Below are positions 19,490 to 28,347 of a DNA stretch of 64,000 bases, piece after piece. Location: assembly GCF_000374485.1 (NCBI RefSeq), contig NZ_KB894497.1, positions 62,001 through 126,000 on the forward strand. The letters run 5' to 3'. Within the stretch, counting starts at the first letter, position 1; each line of letters begins with the position of its first letter. The position numbers and the translations under genes were made by a program. This stretch comes from Algicola sagamiensis DSM 14643. GTDB taxonomy: Bacteria; Pseudomonadota; Gammaproteobacteria; Enterobacterales; Alteromonadaceae. The notes beneath the pieces were generated by a model. The model was not told where the DNA came from. It made no database searches and was given only the letters and a program-made list of their open reading frames with translations.

Positions 19490-20296
19490 CTATGCTGAAA
19501 TTTGTGTGCCAACAGGCTGACCTTGGATACGCTGATAAATCGTTTCTGGCTCAAATCCACTCATCACTGTGATTGTTTTCTTCAATGTTTTAGCTGCTTG
19601 AACTGCCGCTTCGACTTTGACTTTCATACCATCTCGGATCACCCCTTGTTGGATCATCGCGTCGGCTTCAACTTCATTCAGTGTATTGATAGGATTACCC
19701 TGCTTGTCTAATACATGAGAAATATCGGAAAGATAGATCAGCTCAGCGTTCATACATTGGCTAATGGCTGTTGCTGCATGATCAGCATTGACATTGAGTA
19801 ATGTGCCATCGTGTGCAATTCCAATGGAACTCACGATTGGTGTGTGCCCTTGTTCAAGGAGCTGCGAAAGAAATGCTGGAGATTTTCCTTGGCACAGTCC
19901 AACATGACCAAGTGACAGCGATGATTGCTCAACATGACATGTATTGCCATCTGTTAAGCTCAATCCTATTGGTGATAGCTGAGATTTAATCGCTTCAGCC
20001 ATGAGTTGTTTGTTCAGTGTGCCTGCGAGCGTTCCGACAATGTACGGGATTTGATCGGGTGGTGTGACTCTGAGCCCTCCTTGTTTTTCGATAACAAAGC
20101 CAAGTTTTTCCAATAATTCATCCACTTGCTTGCCACCACCATGGACGAGAATAAACTGGGATTGAAATTCACGCTCACACCCTTTAATTGTTTCCATCAG
20201 TGTTTGAATGGATTTTTGATTGGTGAAGATTTGCCCACCGAGCTTGATCACCCAAAGTTGCTTCGCTGTTGTTTTCGTTGATAACTGTTTAGCCAT
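19490..20296 (-). CDS. argB: Acetylglutamate kinase
   Basis: Phosphorylates N-acetylglutamate, the second step of arginine synthesis. 268 residues with the amino acid kinase motifs VIKLGGQIFT near residue 16, ILVHGGGKQVDELLEKLG and INTLNEVEADAMIQQGVIRDGMKVKVEA. The N-terminus is about ten residues longer than the short E. coli form. It overlaps argC by 8 bp, so translation is probably coupled. Confidence 0.96.
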   Translation of the reverse strand: MAKQLSTKTTAKQLWVIKLGGQIFTNQKSIQTLMETIKGCEREFQSQFILVHGGGKQVDELLEKLGFVIEKQGGLRVTPPDQIPYIVGTLAGTLNKQLMAEAIKSQLSPIGLSLTDGNTCHVEQSSLSLGHVGLCQGKSPAFLSQLLEQGHTPIVSSIGIAHDGTLLNVNADHAATAISQCMNAELIYLSDISHVLDKQGNPINTLNEVEADAMIQQGVIRDGMKVKVEAAVQAAKTLKKTITVMSGFEPETIYQRIQGQPVGTQISA

Positions 20297-21317
20297 TGAT
20301 GATGCCTCTATTTAGTCCTAAATCACTAGAAAATGAATTTTGAATATTTATGCATTGAATGGCTTGGCTTGCTGCACCTTTCAGCAAATTATCAATTGCG
20401 CTCATGACAATGAGGTGATTGTTGTGTCTTTTCCATGCAATATCACAAAATGGAGTACTCGATACACCGTGAATGCTCGGTGTTTGACCTTTGAGTATTC
20501 TTACAAGTGGCGTTGCATGATATGCAGACTCAAAAGCATCCTGGATTAGGGTATCCGAAGTTCCTTCAAGTAGCTCAAGCGTGATTGTTGCTAAGATCCC
20601 TCTTGGAAAAGCGCCAAGGTGTGGCGTAAAAATAACTTCCTGTTGTAGTAATTGAGAAATTTCAGGCTGATGACGGTGTTCAAAAACACCGTATGGCTGG
20701 ACGCTCAATTCACACAGATGATTCTTTATAGATGCTTTTCGTCCAGCTCCGCTGACACCACTAATAGCATGAATAATGGGAGGTGAATTTTTGGCAATTA
20801 ACCCCGCTTCTTGAAGTGGTTTTAACCCAAGTAAAGACGCCGTCGGATAACAGCCTGGCACAGCAATGAGAGAGGCTGTTGCTATCGCGTCTGGATACCA
20901 CTCAGCGAGACCATAAACAGCCTGCTGTAAGTATTCACTTTCTTGATGCGAAAAACCGTAATATTGAGAATAAAGAGTTGAATCTTGAAGGCGAAATGCC
21001 CCAGATAAGTCCAACACTCGTACGCCTTCACGAAGAAATCTCGGTGCTAAGGCATGACTGACTTCATGGGAGGTTGCCAAGCATACGATATCCGCATGAT
21101 TTGCTACGGTTTTAATATCCGACAGTGCAAGTGGTTGAAGTGGTAAATCGATCAGAGATTGCCACTTTGAGTGGAGCGCTGAAAAACTTTTGCCTTTATC
21201 TTGGCTATGCTCAGAGACATAAAGCCCTGCAATTTCCAGATTTGGGTGCTGAAAAACAAGACCAGTTAAAGTTGCGCCAGTATAACCTGAAGCCCCAATA
21301 ATGATGACTTTCTGCAT
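20289..21317 (-). CDS. argC: N-acetyl-gamma-glutamyl-phosphate reductase
   Basis: NADPH-dependent reduction of N-acetylglutamyl phosphate. 342 residues with the Rossmann motif IIGASGYTGATL at residues 6-17, the catalytic Cys region AVPGCYPTASLLGLKPL, and HQPEISQLL with the conserved His. First gene of the argCBFGH(A) operon, divergent from argE. The shared 201-bp gap carries ARG-box-like sequences. Confidence 0.97.
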   Translation of the reverse strand: MQKVIIIGASGYTGATLTGLVFQHPNLEIAGLYVSEHSQDKGKSFSALHSKWQSLIDLPLQPLALSDIKTVANHADIVCLATSHEVSHALAPRFLREGVRVLDLSGAFRLQDSTLYSQYYGFSHQESEYLQQAVYGLAEWYPDAIATASLIAVPGCYPTASLLGLKPLQEAGLIAKNSPPIIHAISGVSGAGRKASIKNHLCELSVQPYGVFEHRHQPEISQLLQQEVIFTPHLGAFPRGILATITLELLEGTSDTLIQDAFESAYHATPLVRILKGQTPSIHGVSSTPFCDIAWKRHNNHLIVMSAIDNLLKGAASQAIQCINIQNSFSSDLGLNRGIING

Positions 21318-21439
21318 GATGTGTTCCAGTTCAGTTATTTGTAATAAATCGAAAAATCAGGGAGTGCTCATCAATGCATGATGAACGTCAAAAGTGAGGC
21401 TTTATCGTCGGTAAAATGTGTAGTAAGCGCTAAACGTCA

Positions 21440-21479
21440 TTTTGGCTATTTATGCTGTTTATATGAAATAATATGTATT
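21440..21479. promoter_or_regulatory. Paired ARG-box-like ArgR sites between argC and argE
   Basis: Two imperfect matches to the ArgR core TGAATwwwwATTCA lie 21 bp apart, the usual spacing of tandem ARG boxes. TGAAATAATATGTA at 21464-21477 matches 11 of 14 positions; TGGCTATTTATGCT at 21443-21456 matches 10 of 14. They sit upstream of the argE ribosome binding site. The matches are degenerate, so the call rests on the spacing and the setting. Confidence 0.5.
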
Positions 21480-21518
21480 ACTATATTGTCCTTTCATTTT
21501 TTTGCAAGGGAAATTTTT

Positions 21519-22664
21519 ATGACTACCCCAACTTTTTTAGAACTTTATCGTCAGTTGATTGCATTTCCATCAATTAGTGCGCTTGATGAGGCATGGGACC
21601 AAAGTAATGAGTCAGTGATCACCTATTTAGCGAACATATTTGAATCGATGGGGTTCCATTGTGAGGTCATGCTAGTTTGTAAAACCAGAAAGAAGTACAA
21701 CCTGCTTGCAAGTTTAGGAACCGGACCTGGTGGATTACTTCTCAGTGGGCATACAGACACCGTTCCTTTTGATGAAGGACGGTGGCAAAGTGACCCATTT
21801 CAACTTTTAGAAAAAGACAATCGTTTTTACGGACTTGGAACGATTGATATGAAAGGGTTCTTCGCATTTATTATTGATGTGCTTCGAGAGTTTGAGTGTG
21901 ATAAATTCTCGAAACCCCTTCATATCCTGGCTACTGCAGATGAAGAGATCACAATGGCGGGTGCGATGCATGCGACAAAACATCTATCGATTCAACCTGA
22001 GGTTGCCATTATTGGAGAACCAACGGGATTACAGCCAATCGTCATGCATAAAGGCCATATGGCAGAGGGCATTCGGATCACCGGAAAAAGTGGTCATTCG
22101 AGTGACCCCTCCAAGGGGCTGAATGCAATTGATGTGATGATGGATGTTCTTGGGCGATTGAAGGACATGCGCCAATCAATGATAGAACGGTATCAACATG
22201 ATGCATTTGAAGTGCCATATCCAACGATGAACTTTGGTCATATTCATGGTGGAGACGGTGCAAATCGGATATGTGGTTGCTGTGAATTACACTTGGATAT
22301 GCGACCGATACCTGGTTTGTCTGTTGAATCCCTTTGGGCGCTCCTCCATGAGCAATTGCATCCATTGCAACAGCAATATCCAGATGCGATTGAGTTATTT
22401 CATTTGCACGATCCATTACCCCCTTTTCAAGGTGAGCCTGATGGGCAGTTTGCGCAATACATGGAGGCATTGTCCGGCCAATCTTCAACGGCAGTAAACT
22501 ACTGTACAGAGGCTCCTTTTATCCAGCAGCTCGGATGTGAAACGATAGTTTTAGGACCTGGACACATTACTCAAGCGCATCAGCCGAATGAATTTTTGGA
22601 CCATCAGATGATTGAGCCAACAAAGCATCTACTTCGTAGTCTGATCCGGGATGTTTGTTTGTAA
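21519..22664 (+). CDS. argE: Acetylornithine deacetylase
   Basis: Releases ornithine from N-acetylornithine, cytoplasmic zinc peptidase M20 family. The start at 21519 (MTTPTFLELYRQLIAFPSIS) follows a good AAGGGAAA site; the open frame begins 141 bp further upstream, but that part is not protein-like. Metal-binding motifs: LLSGHTDTVPFD, GTIDMKGFFAF, ATADEEITMAGA and, at the C-terminus, LGPGHITQAHQPNEF. 381 residues, as in E. coli. Divergent from argC. Confidence 0.96.
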   Translation: MTTPTFLELYRQLIAFPSISALDEAWDQSNESVITYLANIFESMGFHCEVMLVCKTRKKYNLLASLGTGPGGLLLSGHTDTVPFDEGRWQSDPFQLLEKDNRFYGLGTIDMKGFFAFIIDVLREFECDKFSKPLHILATADEEITMAGAMHATKHLSIQPEVAIIGEPTGLQPIVMHKGHMAEGIRITGKSGHSSDPSKGLNAIDVMMDVLGRLKDMRQSMIERYQHDAFEVPYPTMNFGHIHGGDGANRICGCCELHLDMRPIPGLSVESLWALLHEQLHPLQQQYPDAIELFHLHDPLPPFQGEPDGQFAQYMEALSGQSSTAVNYCTEAPFIQQLGCETIVLGPGHITQAHQPNEFLDHQMIEPTKHLLRSLIRDVCL

Positions 22665-22685
22665 GGGGGAAGATTTCCCCCTTTT
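22663..22685 (+). terminator. Intrinsic terminator of argE (and punC)
   Basis: 9-bp stem AAGGGGGAA / TTCCCCCTT with a 3-nt loop, followed by TT. It begins inside the argE stop codon. It is A-rich on the other side too, so it may also stop transcription from the convergent punC. Confidence 0.85.
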
Positions 22686-22695
22686 GAAATGGAGC

Positions 22696-23913
22696 TTAAT
22701 GTGATGCGTCAGTCGTTGCGACCAAAGATTGCGTGTTTCGTGCATAAAGAAACACACAGGCAATCCCGATGATTGCGACTTGACCAAGCATCACCCATGC
22801 GACCGATATAATTGCTTGCTCAGCAAACATGGATACAATGCTACTTGCCAGGAAGCACAACAACGTTTGTAAAAAGTTCAGTAATCCGGATGCAGTCGCA
22901 CCACAGTGTTTGAATTCAGAAAGTGCACTGTTGATCACAAGCGGGTAAATTGCGCCATTCGCGACAGCTAAGAAGCAGAATGGAATTAATAAAGGCCAGA
23001 TACTAGTTAATTCGACGATTAATGCTGTGCTACTAATGACTGCAATACTGGTCACAAATAATGCCAAACCCCAAGGGAGTAGTTGTTGTGCTGTGAAACG
23101 TTCTAGTAGTAAACGGCAGCCAAAACCACCGACCAAAAACGCAATCGTCTGTGGGATAAAACTCAGACCAATGTCTTGTGCGGAATAACCAAGCTTCGTC
23201 ATCATAAAAGGTGACCCAGTTAACCAAGCAAAGAATGCAGAAGAACAAGCAGCAAAAATGAGTAAGTTACCGATGAAATTTTTTGAACTTAGAATGCCTT
23301 TCAAATGAAGCTTCAATTGACGCGTGATTTTTTCTGGGTTTTCTTGCACTGGCGCTGATTCCGTCTCACGAAATGTGAGTGCAAGTAACAAGAGTGCGAT
23401 ACCAAGAAGCACCCAGAAAATCACTTGCCACCCAACTTGTTGCTCGATGACTGCGCCAAGAATTGGCGCTAGAGCGGGTGATAGAGAAACCAGAGGCATC
23501 AGGGTTGCGAAGAGACGCTGGCCTTTTTCTCCAGGGTATCGGTCAATGATGATTGCTTGCCAGATCACAGCTGCACTACAAGCCCCCAAAGCTTGGAAAA
23601 ACCGCGAAATCAATAAAAACTCAATACTTGTCGATAGGGCACAGGCAGCACTGGCAATAATAAACAAAGTTAAGCCGAACTTCAGCGCGACAATACGTCC
23701 AAAGCGATCGGATACTGGACCATAAATTAATTGGCCAAACGCCATTCCTAAGAGGAAGATACTCATACTTGCACTGATAAGATTTTCCTGTGTACCAAAA
23801 TACACTCGCATGGACTCATATGCAGGGAGGTACATATCCGTCGCAAGAAACCCGAGCATACTGAGGCCCATCAGCCAGAAAAACGTCAACGGCTTTGCTT
23901 TTGTCATGTTCAA
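22696..23913 (-). CDS. punC: Purine nucleoside efflux pump, Bcr/CflA-type MFS
   Basis: Twelve-segment major facilitator. The N-terminus LGFLATDMYLPAYESMRVYF, the motif A region LIYGPVSDRFGRIVALKFGL and AVIWQAIIIDRYPGEKGQRL match E. coli PunC (YdhC) closely. E. coli PunC is reported to export purine nucleosides and to be activated by PunR, and the same divergent pair is present here. 405 residues. Older annotations call this family drug resistance proteins, so some multidrug activity cannot be excluded. Confidence 0.88.
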   Translation of the reverse strand: MNMTKAKPLTFFWLMGLSMLGFLATDMYLPAYESMRVYFGTQENLISASMSIFLLGMAFGQLIYGPVSDRFGRIVALKFGLTLFIIASAACALSTSIEFLLISRFFQALGACSAAVIWQAIIIDRYPGEKGQRLFATLMPLVSLSPALAPILGAVIEQQVGWQVIFWVLLGIALLLLALTFRETESAPVQENPEKITRQLKLHLKGILSSKNFIGNLLIFAACSSAFFAWLTGSPFMMTKLGYSAQDIGLSFIPQTIAFLVGGFGCRLLLERFTAQQLLPWGLALFVTSIAVISSTALIVELTSIWPLLIPFCFLAVANGAIYPLVINSALSEFKHCGATASGLLNFLQTLLCFLASSIVSMFAEQAIISVAWVMLGQVAIIGIACVFLYARNTQSLVATTDASH

Positions 23914-24007
23914 TTATCCTAAGCACAAAATGCGGGCAGTTTACGGCTGGCAATGATGAATGTGAAACGTTAAGATTTGAACACTCCTTTCAAAAATTTT
24001 GAATGCA

Positions 24008-24910
24008 ATGTTTTCTCAACAAGAACTCGTCGTGATTGAGACGATTGCTCGATGCGACAGCTTTTCGGCTGCTGCGAAAGAGCTTCACAAGGTACCCAGT
24101 GCGATCAGCTATACCGTCAGGCAAGTTGAGCAGCGTCTTGCTGTTGCCTTATTTGAAAGACACCACCGGGAAGTGGCTTTAACCCCTGCGGGTGAATACT
24201 TCGTTGGTGAGATTAGGGCAATACTCAAACAAATGGATGATATTCGATTTCAGACACAAAGAGTTGCGAATGGGTGGCAATCGAGTTTAACGCTTGCCCT
24301 CGATAATGTTGTACGAGAAGAACGGGCTGGTGCGTTGGTGAGGGACTTTTACAGACACTTTCCAGACGTTGAGCTTCTCATCAGCATGGAAGTATTTAAT
24401 GGTGTTTGGGATGCATTATCTGGAGGCCGTGCAGATATAGCGATAGGGGCCACACGTGCAATCCCTGTAGGAGGTAACTTCGCTTATCGGGATATGGGCA
24501 TGTTGGCGTGGCGCTTTGTAGTGAGTCCAGATCATCCGCTTGTCAATGAGCCTCAACCACTGAGTGAGCTGAGTATGGCGAAGTATCCGGCGATTTGTTT
24601 AGAAGATACATCTCGAATACTTCCAAAAAGAACCACATGGCTGCTTGATAACCAGCGCCGCCTTGTCGTTCCAAATTGGCACAGTGCAGCCCAGTGTTTT
24701 AAAGAAGGGCTTGGTGTTGGTGTGATGCCTGCACATATGGCAGAACCACTTATCGAAGAAAAACAACTGGTTGCACTTGAGATGTGGCAACCACACCCAG
24801 ATAGCCCTTGTTGCTTAGCATGGAACTTAGATTCACAAAACCCAGCGCTTGCTTGGCTCCTAGAATATTTGGGTGATAGTGAGCAGTTACACCAGGAATG
24901 GTTAGCTTGA
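24008..24910 (+). CDS. punR: LysR-family activator of punC
   Basis: LysR-type regulator, 301 residues. The winged HTH is DSFSAAAKELHKVPSAISYT near residues 15-34, and the whole protein parallels E. coli PunR/YdhB (VFNGVWDALSGGRADIAIGA; AIPVGGNFAYRDMGMLAW; EDTSRILPKRTTWLLDNQRR). The ATG at 24008 (MFSQQELVVIETIAR) is chosen because it aligns with YdhB; the upstream TTG at 23999 is also in frame. It is divergent from punC with a 94-bp gap, which should carry its operator. Confidence 0.92.
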   Translation: MFSQQELVVIETIARCDSFSAAAKELHKVPSAISYTVRQVEQRLAVALFERHHREVALTPAGEYFVGEIRAILKQMDDIRFQTQRVANGWQSSLTLALDNVVREERAGALVRDFYRHFPDVELLISMEVFNGVWDALSGGRADIAIGATRAIPVGGNFAYRDMGMLAWRFVVSPDHPLVNEPQPLSELSMAKYPAICLEDTSRILPKRTTWLLDNQRRLVVPNWHSAAQCFKEGLGVGVMPAHMAEPLIEEKQLVALEMWQPHPDSPCCLAWNLDSQNPALAWLLEYLGDSEQLHQEWLA

Positions 24911-25024
24911 ACATCATTTCACATGAATGCTTTTTTGTGAAGGGTGTATAGATGAAGACATCTTTGATGAATATAGTACAATAGCGACAGCTGACGAATA
25001 AAAGACAATTGATAGAAGAACCTG

Positions 25025-25600
25025 ATGGCAAAATTATATTTTCGTTACGGCACGATGGGCAGTGCGAAAACAATGAATTTACTGGCTGTAGCGCACAATT
25101 ACCAACAGCAGGATAAGAATGTCTTATTAATTAAACCAAAGTTGGACAGTCGATTTGGTGTGGAATTGATCCGCTCCCGTGCTGGGATTGAAAAAAGTGC
25201 CGATATTCTTGTTGAGGCTGATAGTGTATTGGATGTGAACCAGTTTGAAGGGCTGCACTGTATCCTTGTTGATGAAGCACAGTTTCTTTCGACATCTTTA
25301 ATTGAACAGCTGCGCCACGTGACGATTGATATGAATATCCCTGTGATCTGTTATGGATTAAGGACAGATTTCACAGGGCACCTGTTTGAAGGTTCTAAGC
25401 GTTTGCTAGAACTTTGCGACACCATTGAAGAGGTTAAAACAACCTGTAATTTCTGTAACAGAAAAGCCATTTTCAATATGAAACTAATCAATGGGCAAGC
25501 AACATTACAGGGACCCACTGTCGATCTTGGAGCAGAAGAGAAATACCTCCCTGCTTGTACAAAATGCTATTATGAAAAACTAAAAGTGTCAGAAATCTAA
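25025..25600 (+). CDS. tdk: Thymidine kinase (type II)
   Basis: Phosphorylates thymidine in the salvage pathway. The 191-residue protein has a P-loop YGTMGSAKTMN at residues 8-18 (E. coli has a different loop sequence), the Walker B region CILVDEAQFL, and a zinc ribbon of CNFC and CTKC. The loop version with SAKT occurs in a subset of type II kinases. GAAGAACCTG precedes the ATG, with a weak ribosome binding site. The gene stands alone between punR and the OmpA-family gene; a small GTGTTA/TAACAC hairpin follows. Confidence 0.95.
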   Translation: MAKLYFRYGTMGSAKTMNLLAVAHNYQQQDKNVLLIKPKLDSRFGVELIRSRAGIEKSADILVEADSVLDVNQFEGLHCILVDEAQFLSTSLIEQLRHVTIDMNIPVICYGLRTDFTGHLFEGSKRLLELCDTIEEVKTTCNFCNRKAIFNMKLINGQATLQGPTVDLGAEEKYLPACTKCYYEKLKVSEI

Positions 25601-25688
25601 ACGATGTGTTAACCTAACACTTTAATTTGCTTCTTTATTATCCACTTTTCCTGTACAGCACAGCGAAGACAACAGGGACTGCATAACG

Positions 25689-26852
25689 ATGACAATAAAA
25701 CCCGTAGCGTTATTTGCTTTTGCCGTAACTCAGAGTGTTGTTTCAATGGGGGCGACAGCATTCGATGATCCTTTCTCCGTGACTGTTTTCGGAGAGTACT
25801 TTGTTCCGGATGTGGACAGTAACAATAAAAAGGAAGATTCCTTTGCGGATAGTGGCCCTGGTCTTGGCTTTGAATTTGAATATAGATTTATGGAAAGCCT
25901 GGGTGTTCGCCTAGAAACAGGGATGATGTTTTTAGATGCAACATCAGGGGATGATGAGGAAGGTTATCGATACGGGTTGGATTTGATGTATTACCCGGGA
26001 ACGGATCCTTTCTACCTCTTTCTTGGTGGGCGTTATATGGATATTGGTGACGCAGAAGGAGCCGTAAGTCTTGGTGCTGGTTATCGGTTTATGCTGACAG
26101 ATAGTTTAAGCTTCAACCTTGAAGGGGATAGCTATCATGAAGTTGATCAAAGCTTTACTCACTTTGGCTTGAAGTTTGGATTATCCTACTTCTTCGGCGG
26201 CGGTTACGTCGCACCTGTTGCAACGCCATCACCTGTTGTTGCAACAGAGGAAGAGCCAGAGGAAGAATCATTTGGTGAAGCATCGGAGTTGAGTGTGACA
26301 CCAACCCCTCCACCGCCTACTCCAGAACCTGAGCCAGAACCAGAATTGGAGCTAGAACCTGAGCCAGTGACACCTGTCTTCGTCGACTCGGATAATGATG
26401 GCATTTCTGATCAAGATGATAAGTGTGCTGACAGCGATGAACGGTATGCTGTCGATGAAACCGGATGTACTCGCTTTGAAGAGAAAACAGAGACCGTTCG
26501 GCTCAATATATTATTCGACAATAATGCTTCACGTGTGAAACCTCACTATTTCCACGAAATTGCCCGTGTTGCTGGGTTTATGGATCGTCATCCGGAATCG
26601 ACCGTTGTGATTCATGGACATACATCTTCAGTTGGGGATGATAAATATAATCAATGGTTATCAGAACGTCGCGCAAGAAATGTTGCTCGGATACTCATCA
26701 CACGTTTTAGAATTGCTCGGGATCGTGTTGATTATAAAGGTCATGGTGAGTCGCAACCACTGGATACATCGAATTCTCCGAAAGCACACATGAATAACCG
26801 CCGTATCGAAGCGGTGATCACTGCATCAAGACAAATTGAAGTTGATCGCTAA
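25689..26852 (+). CDS. OmpA-family outer membrane protein with Pro-Glu linker
   Basis: 387 residues. A signal peptide ends near SMGATA. An N-terminal eight-strand-type barrel follows (residues about 28-170, closing at GLKFGLSYFFGGG), then a 60-residue acidic linker with a Pro-Glu repeat (PTPEPEPEPELELEPEPVTP). A thrombospondin type 3 calcium-binding repeat, DSDNDGISDQDDKC, comes next, and a C-terminal OmpA/MotB peptidoglycan-binding domain (LFDNNASRVKPHYFHEIARV, VIHGHTSSVGDDKYN, LSERRARNVARIL, NNRRIEAVI). It anchors the outer membrane to the cell wall. The linker may span the periplasm. Confidence 0.93.
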   Translation: MTIKPVALFAFAVTQSVVSMGATAFDDPFSVTVFGEYFVPDVDSNNKKEDSFADSGPGLGFEFEYRFMESLGVRLETGMMFLDATSGDDEEGYRYGLDLMYYPGTDPFYLFLGGRYMDIGDAEGAVSLGAGYRFMLTDSLSFNLEGDSYHEVDQSFTHFGLKFGLSYFFGGGYVAPVATPSPVVATEEEPEEESFGEASELSVTPTPPPPTPEPEPEPELELEPEPVTPVFVDSDNDGISDQDDKCADSDERYAVDETGCTRFEEKTETVRLNILFDNNASRVKPHYFHEIARVAGFMDRHPESTVVIHGHTSSVGDDKYNQWLSERRARNVARILITRFRIARDRVDYKGHGESQPLDTSNSPKAHMNNRRIEAVITASRQIEVDR

Positions 26853-26872
26853 CTTTATATCGTTTGATGTTG

Positions 26873-26896
26873 AAGGGGGCCGGAAGGCCCTTTTTC
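26873..26896 (+). terminator. Intrinsic terminator of the OmpA-family gene
   Basis: GGGCC-GGAA-GGCCC hairpin followed by TTTTT, 24 bases after the stop codon. GGAA is a tetraloop-like loop. Confidence 0.85.
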
Positions 26897-26979
26897 ATAT
26901 ATATGATATGCCGAATCATTCTGATGTATAGTGTTTGGATCGGATAATATCGACCTCTATGTTATGAGGAAGGTCATTT

Positions 26980-27789
26980 ATGGACTCGTACGAACAAACC
27001 CTTTGGGATCAACTTGTTGATGAGGCGTTACAACTCTCAACAGATGAGCCGATTTTATCCAGTTTTTTACACTCCACTGTTATCCGCCATCACCATATTG
27101 CCTCTGCACTCAGTTTTATTCTGGCAAATAAACTATCTGATACGGTTGTTTCAGCAATTTCTATTAAAGAAATTATGGATGAAGCTTTTGAAAGTGAGCC
27201 GCAACTTGCTCAGTTTGCAAGCTATGACCTTCGAGCCGTCGTACAACGCGATCCAGCAATTGAAATTGCAATCACAGTCCTTTTATACCTCAAAGGATTT
27301 CATGCGATCCAAACGCATCGTGTGGCGAATTGGTTATGGCGATATAATCGTAAAGCCCTTGCTCGCTTTTTACAAAGCCGTAACTCAGAGGTTTTTGGCG
27401 TTGATATACATCCGGCTTGTCGGATTGGAAAAGGCGTAATGTTTGATCATGCCACTGGTATTGTTGTCGGAGAAACATCCGTGATTGAGGATGAAGTCTC
27501 AATTTTACAAAATGTGACCTTGGGTGGGACAGGAAAAGAGTGTGGAGATCGTCATCCAAAAGTGCGTCGGGGTGTATTAATTGGTGCCGGAGCGAAAATT
27601 CTGGGAAATATCGAAATAGGAGAAGGGGTCAAGGTCGGTGCAAACTCGGTTGTATTAAATGATATTGCAGCCCATTTGACCGTGGTTGGTGTTCCCGCTC
27701 AAGTGATTGGTCGACCAGATACGCAGATGCCTGCTTTAACAATGGAACAGGATGTAACAGCGGATCAACCATTACCAGAGCAGAAGTGA
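26980..27789 (+). CDS. cysE: Serine O-acetyltransferase
   Basis: Makes O-acetylserine from serine and acetyl-CoA, the first step of cysteine synthesis. 269 residues: an alpha-helical N-terminal domain (SATD_N) up to about residue 140, then a left-handed beta-helix of hexapeptide repeats (DIHPACRIGKGVMFDHATGI, VGETSVIEDEVSILQNVTLG, RRGVLIGAGAKILGN). The catalytic His is in FDHATG. The C-terminal tail would be the site of cysteine synthase docking and cysteine feedback. A GAGGAAGG site precedes the ATG. Confidence 0.96.
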   Translation: MDSYEQTLWDQLVDEALQLSTDEPILSSFLHSTVIRHHHIASALSFILANKLSDTVVSAISIKEIMDEAFESEPQLAQFASYDLRAVVQRDPAIEIAITVLLYLKGFHAIQTHRVANWLWRYNRKALARFLQSRNSEVFGVDIHPACRIGKGVMFDHATGIVVGETSVIEDEVSILQNVTLGGTGKECGDRHPKVRRGVLIGAGAKILGNIEIGEGVKVGANSVVLNDIAAHLTVVGVPAQVIGRPDTQMPALTMEQDVTADQPLPEQK

Positions 27790-27850
27790 TCTCTTTTTAT
27801 TCAATGCGATTAAATCATCAGCACTTAACAGCTTTTTTGTGAAAATAGGC

Positions 27851-27878
27851 TTTACGAATAGAACACCTTCTGTATAAT
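27851..27878 (+). promoter_or_regulatory. Promoter of tRNA-Trp
   Basis: TATAAT at 27873-27878 with TTTACG 16 bp upstream at 27851-27856, ending 15 bp before the tRNA. A sigma-70-type promoter is the likely reading. Confidence 0.6.
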
Positions 27879-27893
27879 GCCACCTCACACGCT

Positions 27894-27970
27894 AGGGGTG
27901 TAGTTCGAATTGGTAGAACGGCGGTCTCCAAAACCGACGGTTGGGGGTTCGAGTCCCTCCACCCCTGCCA
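27894..27970 (+). tRNA. tRNA-Trp (CCA anticodon)
   Basis: Cloverleaf with acceptor AGGGGTG / CACCCCT, the T-arm GGTTCGAGTCC and encoded CCA end. The anticodon loop CTCCAAA gives anticodon CCA at 27928-27930, reading UGG. It stands alone, not within a cluster. Confidence 0.97.
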
Positions 27971-28080
27971 TTTTTCTTCAGTTTCCATTTCTTGATTTTA
28001 ATCGTTAAACTTCCTACTAATCTATTTTGCTTTAATAGAGTAAACCTGAATTTGATTGATTCTAAAGTCTGGAATGATTC

Positions 28081-28347
28081 GTGACATACTTTTCGAAACT
28101 TGGTGTTGTCCACTATCAACAAATTGGACTGCAAGAAGAAGCTAAACTTCCTTCTCATCTCCAATGGATTAAAGATTTGGAGACCTGCTTAATCCATCAA
28201 CGTCAAGCTGAAACAGTCCATTTTGAATTGATTGCCAATGAAATTCACTTTAAAGGGCGTGATTCAAAACTGACATGCTATTTACAGCAAGGGCAATTGA
28301 AATTAGAAGATAAGAAACGCCTATGGGGCTGGTTGAGTGCGCAATGA
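28081..28347 (+). CDS. holD: Possible DNA polymerase III psi subunit, short form (HolD-like)
   Basis: 88 residues from a GTG start with TGGAA six bases upstream; an in-frame stop lies just before, so no longer form is possible. Assigned mainly by position: it overlaps rimI by 4 bp, and holD-rimI is the order in E. coli. Sequence support is limited to a short N-terminal FSKLGVVHYQQIGL that resembles the LxxLGI start and the final KKRLWGWLS. HolD is normally about 130 residues, so the middle would be reduced. Psi links clamp loader and SSB in replication. It could also be an unrelated small protein. Confidence 0.5.
   Translation: MTYFSKLGVVHYQQIGLQEEAKLPSHLQWIKDLETCLIHQRQAETVHFELIANEIHFKGRDSKLTCYLQQGQLKLEDKKRLWGWLSAQ

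Noticed and set aside
26204-26404. Ser/Gly repeat open frame on the minus strand
   Set aside because: Antisense of the Pro-Glu linker of the OmpA-family protein; repeats are a reflection of that linker.
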